From the NCBI RefSeq assembly GCF_030253575.1, contig NC_080567.1, forward strand, positions 31,384,501-31,448,500: a DNA stretch of 64,000 nt. The letters are read 5' to 3'. The DNA is from Rhododendron vialii. Lineage: Eukaryota; Streptophyta; Magnoliopsida; Ericales; Ericaceae. Shown here one piece after another: positions 10,692 through 22,899 of the stretch. The notes below the pieces were generated by a model, which saw only the letters and a list, made by a program, of their open reading frames with translations, was not told the DNA's origin and made no database searches. The first letter of the stretch is position 1. The number at the start of each line of letters is the position of its first letter. The position numbers and the translations under genes are program-made.

Positions 10692-13600
10692 TCATCTTCG
10701 GGGATCGGCTTCTTTTTTATCTGCTTCACTCGGAGTTTCTTCTTGACAAACTAGTTTCTCCGACATCACAAGCGGAAGGGCGATAGACCCATGGTTCTGT
10801 TCCATTCAATACAAGGGTAAATTGAAGAGGAAGAAAGTTGATAACTAGCATATGGTCGAAAAATCATCTAGCATTAACTGACACAGTTAAACAAGCTTAC
10901 CACTGTCTGTGAATTCAAAGATGAACCATCATGAGGTGGCACCATTGATGAGACTGAGGGCCGGTGAAACAGCAAGTGCGCTATAGACCGATCGATAGGA
11001 TTTGTATCAGTTTCCATGTCCATAAATCTACTGTACCTGAAAAGAATCATGTTATTAGGCAAAACTTAGAGAAGGATAAATGAAGGACACATGATATTCA
11101 CTTATTGGTGAAAAGAACTAAACAGAAACTGAACTGTATGCAACCAAAGCAAATTCCATGATATAATCTCACCCACAATTACGACCTTCCCAATACAATT
11201 ATTATTTATTAGGCAAAACTTAGAGAAGGATAAATGAGAGTCATTTTAATCTGATTTCCTTTTCAGGAAGGTGATGGTGGGATCTCGTTATCATGTTTCC
11301 CTACTCAGTCTTACTCTTATCTTATATGATTACCTCTTTTGGTAAAACTGGCATCACATCTAATCATTTACCAGTAGTCCCCATGTTAGTCCAACCTTAC
11401 ATGCCCTATGTTGGTGCATGCATATAACACGTTCCCATCTGAAGATGAATATCCAAATTACAATACTTAAAGTTTTACCTACTTTCATGGTGTAACGCTA
11501 GAAATAACTGTGATATTTTGTACTGGCATATTAAGCCAGAAACCAGTTGTGTGACCTGGATCAGATTGAAAACTAAACTTATTCAACCTTTATTTGTCGG
11601 GGGTTACTCAATGTCAGTTTAAGTAGTTCAAGTTAGTAGTCTCATGCAAGAAAAGGTGCAGAACTTCTCGAGCCCATGGGATTACATAGGCATGATACAA
11701 GAAGAATAACAAGAGCTTGTCAGCACGACAATTTGTCTGATAAAACATACTCCATCACATCAAGAGCAAAAACAGGCCGTGATTGCTTACTTATTTGTTT
11801 CTTCAGCCATAAATGCTCCACTGGCATCTCTATCATCTATGCTGCCACCTTTTAAACTTGCATTGCGATTTCTTTGTTCGGCGCTCCTAGCCAAGCGGTA
11901 CAGACTGTCCCTTATTTGCAATTTTGTTCTTGTATCCAGCTGACATAAAGCAGGTTCAGGTCATTCAATTTCCAGAAATAGAACACAACCATAGAATTAA
12001 CATAAATAATGCAGTACTACTGTCAGCGTGACCATTGTAGTATACAGGGACCCTCTGAACAGAACACACACAAAGCACGTGCTCCTACATTTTTACCAGA
12101 CTAGCACATCTCAAAACTTGGATGATTGCATTAGTAACAATTTGTTGTTGAAAATCATTGTACCTGTTCTACAACTTGTTGAAGCTGACGAAAACAAGAT
12201 GCTTCCAGTGAGATATCATCCAAACCAGAGCTCCTGCAAGAGCTTTCCTGTACATTGCAAGAATCTAAATCTGCTGGACTTCTTTCAACTTCATTGTGAT
12301 TTTCACGAGCATTATGCAAATGATGGACTTGCTTTGGGACTGAAATTGGATCACATGATGCAGTCTGAACCGTCATATCCACATCCTTTGTCTTGCTTCT
12401 AAATGAGGAATGAAATCCTTGTCTGCATTGCAGTTTCTCCTTCTTGACATCTGCTGTCATGGAAGGAGACTCAAATGAACGATCATGAGCGCTCCCCATA
12501 GATTGTACTCGATTGGATGCATAAGATGATCCCTTTGGAGAAGGAGAGGTGAGACCATTACTCATTGAACTGACTGGTTTTTGTTTTGTAGGATGCATGT
12601 AATCCAAATGCACGTAAGGAATATGGGTCTGCAAGTAACCAAAGTAATCAGGCCGTATGTTTTTCTTTTGTTTCTGAATGTCTGGAGACGTGTAAACTTG
12701 ATGAGGCAAGTTATCAGAAGGAAGCTTCGTGCCATTAAACTGTAGATTTCCAGTATGCTGTGACGAAACACCATTTTCTAACCATCGGTCCTTTCTCTTT
12801 CCTTCAGATTGCTTACGGTGCTTTGCCTGCTTCTTCTGAAAATTGATCTGCCATGTAACACATTTAAACAGTTATATGGGGTAAACTGCTGTGCTGCCCC
12901 TTGAAAAAATTTCAAGTAAACAAATTAGGAACACTTTACTTGGAAGACTTTAATCAAATGACATATCGTACAGAAATCAAGTGAAATGAATGCACAAGGA
13001 CTTGGAAGATTAAACCCAATGGGCCATTGGTGTTCACGAGTTCCGAAGAACAAATCAAATGAACCACAAAACGCTACGAATGTAGGCATGGACAACATGT
13101 CATGTTATTTTTTACACAAAGAATGATGTTAAAAAAAAGGTGCAAACACGGGGCCACCCTTTACTCCAAAAGCATGATAATAGATTCTATTTTATCCATC
13201 AGAAGTTTTTAAGCATATGTACTTGTCATTCCAAGTTACGATATTCATTAACATACCATCCTAATGTTCTCTCTTCTAGGGCGGTTAATGGTCGAAATGC
13301 TTAAATGAATTGTGCCATAGTCAATACCAGCCGAATAATACAAACCCTAGCACACTTTTAACTAGTAAGGCCAAGACACACATGGTCAGATGTCTGTTGA
13401 TATAGTGACTAGAGAATTTAAGCTGATGAAAATGTAAAACAGAAAATTACAAGGTATTTGGAACTACACTAGTTTCCTTCTGACCTGCTCTTTAGGTGCA
13501 AACCCATACTTGCTTTCAGAAACTGCACTAGATCCATTCATGACGGTGAAGTGACCAAGAGCATCAGGCTCACCACCTTTCGATGCCCGGAAACTAGATT

Positions 13601-16112
13601 TGCAGCTGATAGATGCACTGTCCATGTTGGAACTGTTGACTGAAGAACTTGCATTGTTCAGTTTAGATGGTCCATGTTGTTCTGGTAAGTTTTTAAATGG
13701 AATTGATTCGAGACAAGAAAACTCGGCCTCTGACTTTAACATATCCTCTGATCCTTCAACAGTTTGTCCTGATGAAAACCAACTCAAGTCATCTTCATTG
13801 CCAACGCTCCCAAGCCCAAATGTCGAATCACAACTTCTGCCAAAATTATTAAATGTATATTACACAACCAGAGGGAACAAAAAAAATGGAGGTATCAAAT
13901 GAAGGGAGAACAAGAAATACCTAAACATCCTGTCAACATCCTCAAAGTTTCCAATATCGGGCCATTCATTGTCAAAAAAACTGAGATCATTGTCACTTTG
14001 AGAAATGTCACCAAGAGGATACTGAGGATAGGAGTTACTATCATCCGCAGCACCCCTCTCACCAATGATAGTATCGACAGGACAAAAATCAGTACCAATT
14101 GTATCATCTAAGCCTGCTGCTTCTTTGTTCAAGTTGCTATCACATGGAGCTGAAAACACTCCTTCAGGGGTAAGAGACCATGAATCCTTTCCCAACATGT
14201 TCTTCAGGGGTTTACACACTCCTTCCCCCTTGCCCTGAGTAATGTACTTTGCAGTACACCAGTCACCAGCATTAATTGAATCGCCAATCACTTCACGTCG
14301 AGCTTTCTTACAGCCATCACCCAGAAATGAAGGTTCATTCTTGTGGTCGTTACCAGGGTGAGGTACTATATGATCACCAGTCTGATCAAATTCATCCCAA
14401 ACATTATCGTCAAGCTGTAACAAAAGTTGCAGAATTTTAGTGGAAACAATTGTAGGGTTAAGTAAACACCATAAAATGCGTACAACAATATTAACGCAAG
14501 AAGCTAACTACGTAAAACTATGAGAAGTAAAAAATGATGACAGTTCATGCCAAACAACAAAGACAAAGGATACATTACTGGTTTGATGTTCTAGTTATGA
14601 AGGCTGCAAGTATAATCATTGTTGCTGATCAAAAAAGAAAAACAAAGTATACGTTGTCAACCAAAAAAAGGAACCGGTTAATGTGACCTTTCACCGTCGT
14701 CTAGAATTCGTTAAGCACAGGCATCCTATCAGTCCTGTAGGAAAAAAACTAATACAATATTTACAAAGCGCTGCTTATGACCTAGATTGCTAGATGACTA
14801 ATTCTCCATATTAATTCATGCAGTGTTGATAATGATGATATGGGTGCTTCTAATTATGTAAGTTAAATTAGTCTAAACTGTTAAAATATAATCCGGGTAT
14901 ATTATTCTTATACTTTATTCATCATCCTTCAAAACAAATCCAAAGATCCCTGTTGACATATACCCCTCCCTCTGCTGAGTTCCTCCCAAATCATGCCACA
15001 GGATAAAGATAGAGAATCTATTTTGCTTTTCCAATAGAGCGATGGCCTAAGTCAGAAGTCCAGCATCTGGAAGCGAGAGCAAAAGCATGACAGCAATAGT
15101 TTCCAAACCAAACCAAACCGAGCCTTGTGTCCTATTTTACCATTGAGCTGTGTCTAGAGCTACCTCTTCACTTACATTTAGTAAGCCCAAGTCCTTCTAT
15201 ATCACGATATCCAAAGTCAGTTTAGGTCTTTCTCTTCCCCAAGCCTGGCTATCCACTACTATCATGTCACTCTTCTTGACTACTATGTCTACAGGCCTAT
15301 GGTAAATGTCTAAACCACATTTATCTATTTTCTCTCAACTTATTCTGTATAGGTACAACTCCTACCATCTCACGAATAGTTTCATTTCTAATTCTATCAC
15401 TCCTAGTCTTACGACTCTTACCACACATCCACCTCAACATCCTCATTTCAGCTACACTCATCTTACTCATTTGTTGCTTCTTGATAGGCCAATACTCCAT
15501 CCTATAAAGTATTGCTGGTCGGATAGCAGTTCTGTAAAATTTCCCTTTCAATTTGTTAGGTATCCTTTGGACGCTTATAAAGAAAAAATCATAGACCTTT
15601 GGAGCATTTACATGATGTATAATGCATAGATTGAAGGGAATGCTTTAGACTCTAGACTGAAAGAAGTAAGTAACGCCTTGATGCCTAAATTGAATAAAGT
15701 AACCAAGACTCCCATGAGTTCTGCAATTCAGTTCTCGAATTACCAAAACTCAACATGAGAATTTTCTGTGCATCCATTACCGACTAAATTGAATAAAGAA
15801 TAGCGTTTTTTGAGAGGGTATGTTGCCCACTCTAAATGAATTATGTGACTAGGGCATGACTTGCTTGCTTGGCTGTTTTTCTGTTCCTAGCCCCTTGCTT
15901 TCTGCTGTATGCAGTATGCAATTTCAAAGACAGAAGAAACAAGAACTATCAGTTGCTAAGATGAGTCTAAAGCATTAACACATGACAAGAATTCAGATTT
16001 TCATCACCGTGTATGAGAAAATACCGCAAAATATCCAGTAAGATCAGAAGAGTTAGCAGATTTCAAATAGAAAGAGAGAGATTCCTACCTCATACATACA
16101 CAAGTCGGACAT
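10692..16112 (-). CDS. LNK1: LNK1-type night-light-inducible clock coactivator
   Basis: LNK proteins are plant nuclear transcriptional coactivators. They bind MYB-like REVEILLE factors and drive afternoon clock genes such as PRR5 and TOC1. Coding exons (minus strand): 16112-16089, 14414-13921, 13836-13485, 12847-12164, 11939-11791, 11036-10901, 10796-10692. All have GT-AG borders, phases close, and the total is 647 aa (Arabidopsis LNK1 is of similar length). The protein begins MSDLCMYE-LDDNVWDEF. Conserved blocks include DHIVPHPG, NDLSFFDN with IGNFEDVDRMFRSCDSTFGL, then LDTRTKLQIRDSLYRLARSA in exon 5 and TNPIDRSIAHLLFHRP in exon 6. A non-coding first exon lies at ~17345-17172, and the 5' UTR resumes at 16156. 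Intron 14415-16088 carries an RTE LINE fragment and the 5' UTR intron carries a MITE. LNK1 is preferred over LNK2 because of the MSDL start and SCDSTFGL block. Confidence 0.9.
11052..11237. repeat. ~30-bp direct repeat in a LNK1 intron
   Basis: The phrase TATTAGGCAAAACTTAGAGA plus AGGATAAATGA occurs at about 11053 and again at about 11208, some 155 bp apart. It lies within the intron between exons 5 and 6, just upstream (gene sense) of exon 6. Confidence 0.7.
15104..15562 (-). mobile_element. 5'-truncated RTE-type LINE fragment in LNK1 intron 1
   Basis: The minus strand encodes the C-terminal end of an RTE-clade LINE reverse transcriptase (KGKFYRTAIRPAILY, then [20 protein letters not shown]). 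It is followed by the typical 3' end with GGCTCGGTTTGGTTTGG read on the minus strand. It lies in the same transcriptional sense as LNK1. A longer related copy is at 36071-36758. Only the 3' ~460 bp are present. Confidence 0.8.
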
Positions 16113-16625
16113 TCCTCCAATTTGCTTTATCCAGCACTTAAAGCACATGCACTTGCCTGATGAGAAGTCATATTTAAAACACAAATACTCCCTTCGCCTC
16201 CATTGGTGAAGCAATAAAGCAACAAGAAAACTAAAGCAATTAGAAAAGAATAGCGATAATATTTTCTCTAGTTATCAATTTCTACCAACCCAACTCTACA
16301 CCCCGCAAAACCCCACCCCATCCCACCCCCTTCCTTACGGCCTCATTCAGCTGCTGACAAAACAAACAAACATAAGTTTTAAAATTCCAATTTTCTCAAA
16401 ATATGAAACTAACATACTCAAGTTATCCAAACAATCAATCATGCTCAGTCCATTATCTAGTGAAGCTTTCAGTTTCTTCCAATCCCCCAAAATAGGAATG
16501 AATACTCAAATCAAGGTTCCTATTCTTTCCCTGTGCTTTCCCAGCAGCCAAACAAAGCAAAAATGAAATCAATACCACAGCTTCAGCTGCTTCACCCAAA
16601 AATAGGAGCAGAAAACAACATGCTG

Positions 16626-16943
16626 GAGCATCTCCAGCCCTTACTCTTTTAATTTACTCTCAGAATCAAATTCTCAGTGAGAGCCGTCTAAACTTACTCC
16701 AACTCATACCAGATTGAGTTTTGCTCAAATTTCTATCCAAAACAGACTCGAATTTTAACTCAAAACTTTAAATGGTCGTTTTATCTGTATAATTTACAAC
16801 TATGCCATTAATGAATCTTTTACTCAAAATTGTGCTTAGATTTGGGTTTTTCCATTGGAGTGCTTCATACCAAATGGAGCTTATACTAAAAAATTTACTA
16901 AAATTTGAGAAATAGTTACTCATAGTAGGGGCTGGAGATGCTC
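16626..16943. mobile_element. GAGCATCTCCAG-type MITE in the LNK1 5' UTR intron
   Basis: The TIRs GAGCATCTCCAG and CTGGAGATGCTC are the same as in the Tourist-like copies at 7161 and 59569, but the interior is different (TTACTCTTTTAATTTACTCT near the left). The right flank is TAA but the left is CTG, so no target duplication is visible. It is probably a related subfamily, older or altered at the left flank. Confidence 0.7.
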
Positions 16944-17171
16944 TAAACGCAGCAAAAACAAATCAATCCGAGCTTTTAGCTAAAAAAAAGCCAGAGGTCC
17001 CAAGCAGCCAGGCAAAGCAAAAATGAAATCAAAATCACGACTTCACCATAAAAGTACAAGAAAGAAACATGTCATACTACTAAACGCAGTAAAAAATCAA
17101 TCAATCAGGGTTTTTTAGCTGAAATTAAAAAAAAATCAACATTTCCTCCAAGATCTCGCCGAAGAACTCAC

Positions 17172-17345
17172 CTGAAAATCAACACGCCGTCGCAGAACCA
17201 ACAAAGCAGCTGAAATTCGAGGAATTCAGATCGAAAAACTTCAATTGAGAACCCTAATTCGGACGCCTGGAGAGGAGAGAGAGAGAGGAGGAGGGAGAAA
17301 AATCGCGGGGGTTCCAGAGAGAGTTGGGGGGGGGGGGGCGATGGG
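17172..17345 (-). other. LNK1 non-coding first exon (5' UTR)
   Basis: On the minus strand this stretch is pyrimidine-rich (CT tracts and a C run at 17328-17339) and ends at a donor CAG|GTGAGT at 17172/17171. The matching acceptor is CAG at 16159-16157, so the 5' UTR continues at 16156-16113 before the ATG. The upstream limit is a guess; no TATA box was identified. Confidence 0.55.
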
Positions 17346-17427
17346 ATTTGGGCAAAAAGAGTTCTAACGAATAATTTACCAATTTTTTTAAAAGTCAGAA
17401 AAAAGGAGGAGGTCACCCGCAGCGCGC

Positions 17428-17615
17428 CACGTGGCGAGAAGATGGCGGGTGGAGAGAGAAGGCATCGTGAATTCGTGGACGAGAGAAGAGGAAGGGATAC
17501 GATCAGTTCCGCCGACGTGATTGGTCCACGTGCGCTTCGGCGCTCCCGATGCCCGACGCGTGTCGCGGCGGGGCCCGCCCCGACCGAACTCTCTCAGTGG
17601 TGGAGTGCGCACGTG
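17428..17615. promoter_or_regulatory. Cluster of three G-boxes upstream of LNK1
   Basis: CACGTG occurs at 17428-17433, 17527-17532 and 17610-17615, that is 80-270 bp upstream of the inferred first exon, in a GC-rich stretch. G-boxes bind bZIP and bHLH factors such as HY5 and PIFs, which fits the light- and dark-phased expression known for LNK genes. Function is inferred from position only. Confidence 0.55.
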
Positions 17616-17783
17616 GTGGAGATTAGTGACAGTTGTGTGTTTTGGGTTTCGTTTTCGTGGGGGGTTTAGCGTTAAAATATGTTTTAGTGCAGTGGTTAGA
17701 GATAAGTACTCTCTTAATTTAATCAGTAAAGGACAGTAAACCTGCGCCACCTGTGTGGAGGAAAAATTAGAAAACAAAAGTTT

Positions 17784-17942
17784 ACGAGCACAAACTAAGA
17801 CATAAACACTCACACACATTCATAATAGGAGTGGGCCCCCCACATACTCAATAGAGGTGGGATCCATACGCACTGGAGGTGTGCAGTGTGTGTGTGGGAC
17901 CCACCCCCTATTGTGAGCGTGTGTAAGTGTTTGTGTGTAATT
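17784..17942. mobile_element. Foldback MITE (CTCACAATAGGG family)
   Basis: The left arm (ACATAAACACTCACACACAT, then TAATAGGAGTGGG) pairs with the right arm (CCCACCCCCTATTGTGAGCG, then TGTAAGTGTTTGTG). This is a palindrome of about 160 bp related to the one at 9871-9998. No clear target duplication was found. Confidence 0.6.
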
Positions 17943-18832
17943 GTAGCATTGTTGATTAGAAAATACTCTAGTTGGTCGATTGGTACTAACAATTATTTGA
18001 TTTGGTTTAATAAGCTAGTTGGCTTCTCTTTTTGGTCTTTATTCTTATTCATTTTTTTCATTTATTAGTTTCGCGTCAATTTTTTGTGAGTTATTGGTTT
18101 GTCTCGTCGAGAGAAAACGGAAATGTGATTAAAACTTCCTATAATATTTTGAATAAAGAAAAAAATAAGCAAAAAAGAAAGAGGTTATTTACTTTTTTTA
18201 TTTTTTTCGTCGAGGTGAACCAATAATCTATAAAAATTTGACGTGAAACTAATAAATGTGAAAAAGATTAAACAAAGACGAAAAATAATTTGTAAATGAC
18301 TTATTTAACCTAAATTAGACTTGAGTGACTTTGAGTATAGTGTTGATCTGTTTCTATATATGTTTGATGGTGGTTGTAATTCTTGAACTCTTATACTTTT
18401 TGTTTTCTCTTATATTGTATCTGAACCTTTGTTATTAATTCCGAATTACCCAAAAAAAAGTTTCTGCGGTTTAGAGGCAGAAAATCGTAGTGTTGTTGTA
18501 CTACACAATTTGAATTTAATTACAATTAACAAATGTTTGACTCTTGGGGTTTGGCCATAAGAAAATAATTTTTTATGAATTTTTTAGTCCTATTGTGGAT
18601 GACCTGTCTTTAACCGAACTGAGAAGGCGATTAGTTTAAATGTGTGTAAGCTGACCTCGACACCCTTGACCGTTGGAAAAAAAAACAAAACAAAAGGTAC
18701 ACTAATACAGTAATAACTTAAGTTTTGGTACCTGTTGGTCGGGTGGATCTTGGCTGCTCATTGCAGCAGTGGTTGTTATCATTAGACACAACACTCCATT
18801 TCTTTACCGTGTCCTACAAATCTACAATAGTG
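17943..18832. other. AT-rich spacer
   Basis: No gene, repeat pair or conserved signal was recognised here. Confidence 0.5.
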
Positions 18833-19529
18833 TAAGGGTCATCATTTAGCCCGAAGACCCGTGACCCGTTTGAAGTCCACTCGGTTCATCGGGCTATTGC
18901 CTGGCCCAAGCCCGTCCAATGGGCGGGCTAGCCCAACTAGAAGTTTTCATGGGCTGGGCTTGGGCCTACGAATTTTGTACTCAGCCCACCCGTCAGCCCT
19001 GTCTGTGAGTCCTCCCACAAGCCCGCCCGCGATACCTGTACGATAGCCCAAAAATCAGTGGCCTTGGGAGTATATCCATTCCTTCCTTATGCTGTTGAAG
19101 ACTAAGCATATGCAACTTTACTGCAAGTCATTCCCATTCAAATGTTTCAAGGCAAAAAAGAAGAAAAAAAAGAAGAAGAATGTTTGAATGTTTTTTATTT
19201 ATTATTTAATCGTTGTCCTTTTCTGCTCAGGGACAACAATTTAGGGGCGTAGTATTTACCAAAAAAAATTAAGGGTGTAGTTTTTTCACGCAAACTTTTT
19301 AAGTTTCATTTTTTCCACCATTCTTTTCAAAATTTGTGCAGCCCTGCCTGTGAGCCCGCTAGAACTTTGGCCCGCTAGTCCAGCAATTGGGCTAGCCCGT
19401 GGGCGGGCTTGGGTTTCACCTTAAGAAACACAACCCGGCTCGCAAGAAAGAAAAAGCTCGCTCAGCCAAGCGCACAGACGGTTTTGGGTAATGATTTGGC
19501 GGCCCGGCCCGGCCCGTTAATGACCCTTA
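18833..19529. mobile_element. GC-rich hAT-type non-autonomous element
   Basis: Terminal repeats TAAGGGTCATCA and (complement of the right end) TAAGGGTCATTAA enclose 697 bp. Flanks CAATAGTG (18825-18832) and CAAGAGTG (19530-19537) are an 8-bp duplication with one mismatch. Both subterminal regions are packed with GGGC/GCCC motifs such as GGGCGGGCTAGCCC, unlike the AT-rich surroundings. Subterminal motif clusters of this kind are typical transposase-binding regions of hAT elements. Confidence 0.8.
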
Positions 19530-21106
19530 CAAGAGTGCTTGAGGCTTGAGAGTAATAATCAACGACCAAAACGATTGTTCGAAACAAAAACACAGGATTT
19601 GCATTATACTACCAATTCATGTATGTACGAGTGCGGAAGTGCCTAAGCCACAGAAATGACTCATAACCATGGAGATCGATCGGCATGGATTTAGCAAAGC
19701 CGAAGACAACAGACATGATCGACTTAGTTTGAGCAGTGATATGTAATGAATATATGAGGTACAGTATTCGAAGAAAAATATGAATACATATACTCTTAAC
19801 AATTAATTAACGCCGATGAAAACCCCTTTCAAGTGCTTCAAGGTTAATCACCGGTTAATTCCACGAACAATCTATATTCATAAGTTCGATTTTCAAGTCT
19901 CTTTAAGATAATTGAGTTGTGCACATAATATATTCCATTTTTCATACGAATGAAATGAGAAAGTGAAGAACAAAGAGACGTAGTACATTTGAACAAAAAG
20001 ATGCCGGCTGTGAGTGAAGTTTGCTTTTCTATTCTATATTAAGTTTATAAACACAGGTTCGTTCCAGATTCTCTCAATAAGTACTTAAAAAATAAGAACT
20101 TATTTTCAAGCTTAAAAATAATAGGCTTACGAAAATAAATTTTCAAATTTTTTTTTGGCAGGGTTTGATAGATCTCATTATCAAATAAGATTCATATTGC
20201 ATATTTTTTGTTTATTTTAGTAAGCTTATTATTTTTAAGCTTGAAAATTACAAAAATATTTATTTTTTAAAGGGAAAGGCGGAACACCACGGCCCGTTCT
20301 AGAACTACATATAAGTACTTATTTGCAATTTTCAAGCTCAAAATAATGAGCTTACTAAAATATAAAAATATGTAATATCTATGGATCTTGTTTGAAAGAT
20401 CTCAATAAGATCTTTTAAATGATGCAAAAAAAATTAAAAAATTATTTTCGTAAACCCATTATTTTTAAGCTTGAAAATTACAAATAAGTATTCCCTTCGT
20501 CCCACTATGTTGTGCCCTTATTCTTTTTTGGGATGTCCCAAAATAATAAGCTTGTTTCAAAACTTTCTGATTTTGAATGTCCATATTACCATTTTACCTT
20601 TCATTTCTCTTTCTCAAATTCAAATTTTGAACTTGATTTGAAAGAAAAGTGGTGCAAATTAGATTTGTCTCCATTTTCTCAATGACAAGACAAGAAAAGT
20701 TAACAAAAAGTCAAAAGTTACAAAGGGAAAAAATGAAAAAATTGACACAGTCAATATAATTAAGATCTTTTCTTAAAATTACGTGAAAATCAAAATAGAC
20801 ACAATAAATTAAAATTAGGAAAATATTTAAAATTATAAATTACAAATAAATATTTTTTAAGAAAATTTCTGAAACGGACTTATGAAGTGGAAACATGACA
20901 GCTTTTTGAAATTTTGCCCAATATATGGGTTCAAAGACCATTTTCCAGTGGTACATGTCATTAATACACGAAACTTTAGTAAAATGTACTTCTATTACTG
21001 CACTAGTATCAATTTGCGGGTGAGTGCGCTCCAGACACCCCTAGTAAACAGCTGGCATCGCCACTTGCTCTGATAACACTGAGATAGGGAGATGAACCAT
21101 CCGCTG
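19530..21106. other. AT-rich spacer with degraded foldback repeats
   Basis: Between about 20060 and 20500 the phrases TATTTTCAAGCTTAAAAATA, ATAATGAGCTTACTAAAATA and TTTTTAAGCTTGAAAATTAC recur in both orientations. These look like two or three overlapping copies of an AT-rich foldback MITE. At 20495 a Stowaway-like end (CCCTTCGTCCCACTATG) is present without a clear partner. No gene is seen. Confidence 0.5.
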
Positions 21107-21339
21107 GAGAAATTTTTCAGTGCCGAGTGGGCACGGCCACGTGGTGTCGAATACGCATTTTAGCCGTCCAAACGTATTTTAAACAGTCTAAATTTGTTTG
21201 GACTTGAAGGGGTGTTTTGATAATTTTATACTAAAAAACTATCCAAACAGATTTGAACCATTCAAAATACTTTTTAAACTGCCGAAAATCGTGCTCAGCA
21301 CCCTGTGGCCCGTGCCCACCCGGCACTGAAAAACTTCTC
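21107..21339. mobile_element. Mutator-like MITE with 9-bp TSD
   Basis: The TIRs are about 40 bp: GAGAAATTTTTCAGTGCC at the left matches the complement of GGCACTGAAAAACTTCTC at the right. The direct repeat CATCCGCTG (21098-21106 and 21340-21348) is the 9-bp duplication; one more base matches on each side, so the ends could shift by 1 bp. The length is 233 bp. Confidence 0.85.
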
Positions 21340-22084
21340 CATCCGCTGGTACTAGTAATCAATTTGCACACTACGCACAACGCACGGATCTCCCGTATGT
21401 CTACGTTGACAGCACACGACTGTGTCTCATGATTTTTCCCAATAATAAAAAGACCAATCAGGGTAGGACAACTTGACCACCCTCTCTCTTTAAGGAGCCG
21501 GCCAGTGTGTCACAAATTATAAGAGTATTTTTTCTTTGAAAATTGATTTCTACACTTCCTTTTTCACTACATACGTTTTTTTTTTTTTTTTGTCTTTATT
21601 CATATAAATTTACTTTTTCACCCTTACATAAATTCACTTTTTCATACATTAAGGGACAATAGAGTAAATTCACACCAAATAAAGACAAAAAAGAAGTGTA
21701 TATGGTAAAAAGTGGAGTGTAGAAGTTATTTTTTCTCACTATATTGTTTTATAAACAATTAAACATAAACGAACTTATTTATTTATTTTTTGTCTCTACA
21801 AACAAGCAAATGAACTTAAGAATTGATCGTACGTCATTTGGATCATCTCCAATGACAGAATTGTTCACTTTTTTAAAGATAACATCATATGGGTTAAAAA
21901 TTACGTCGACCAAATATCATTTAGTATGATTTCGGAACACATTCATCTCGAGATAAGTTGGACAAAATAGGTTTCGATTCAACTTGCAATTCTTTATAAT
22001 TTGAAAATAAATACGCTCCAAATGATACCAAACGGTGTCCGATCAGCAAATTTTAAAATAGAACAATTTCAGATGATTGTTGAG

Positions 22085-22462
22085 CAGTAATGCTACACGC
22101 ACAGCAACTGTGCACAGATTTTGTGCACAGATTTTTTGTGGGGCCCACTACGGGTCCCACACAAATAATCCGAGCCGTTCATTAAATGTAAAACATTTTT
22201 TTAAGGCCCCCCGCAAAAAATCAGCTCAATCGGATACTCATAGATGCCTGATTCAATCATTTAACTTTTCATTCGAATCTCAGGATAATGAAAAGTTAAA
22301 TGATTGAATCAAACACTTATAGATATCAGATTGAGCTGATTTTTGGTGGGGGACCTTGAAAAAATGTTTTACATTTAATGAACGGCTTGGATTATTTGTG
22401 TGGGACCCGTAGTGAGCCCCACAAAAAATCTGTGCACAGTTGCTGTGCGTGTAGCATTACTG
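22085..22462. mobile_element. Long-TIR foldback MITE upstream of KUP7
   Basis: The element is 378 bp and almost wholly palindromic. The left end CAGTAATGCTACACGCACAG pairs with the complement of the right end, and pairing continues for about 170 bp per arm with few mismatches. Flanks ATTGTTGAG (22076-22084) and ATTATTGAG (22463-22471) form a 9-bp duplication with one mismatch, as for Mutator-like elements. Its right end is 438 bp upstream of the KUP7 start codon. Confidence 0.85.
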
Positions 22463-22860
22463 ATTATTGAGAGAGGTATAGAGGAGAGAAGGCCCAAAAG
22501 GTAATTGGATTGGGCCCTTGGAATCCATTTGGTCGAGATCAAATCCATTTAGGCATTTACTGAACTCGGGTCCTATTCAATTTTCAGCCGCCAGCAGGGG
22601 GTGCGCACTGATCCCACCCGCGCGCCACAGCAACACCGCCACAGCATCGTCTCTTCACAGGTAGTTACGGTACACGCGAGACAATACGCACCCTTTTATA
22701 TTTCCTCTTTTTAACTAAATAACAGAAACGCGTTCAGTATCAACCAATCACATTTCTTCACACCTGCTTCTCTTCGATCCCACACCTAGGGCTTCCACCC
22801 AATCAAACCATCACTCGCTGTACACATCCCGTCGGAATTCGAGATGGAATTCACCTGATC

Positions 22861-22862
<2 letters not shown>

Positions 22863-22896
<34 letters not shown>
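22863..22896 (+). repeat. (GA)n microsatellite in the KUP7 leader
   Basis: A run of about 17 GA dinucleotides ends three bases before the ATG at 22900, so it lies in the 5' UTR directly beside the start codon. Confidence 0.9.

Positions 22897-22899
<3 letters not shown>

Noticed and set aside
17442-17819. Overlapping open frames on both strands in the GC-rich LNK1 upstream region
   Set aside because: No domain or codon pattern. Long frames are expected in GC-rich promoter DNA, and the stretch lies upstream of the LNK1 first exon.
22077-22307. Plus-strand open frame at the KUP7 upstream element
   Set aside because: It lies within one arm and the centre of a palindromic MITE.
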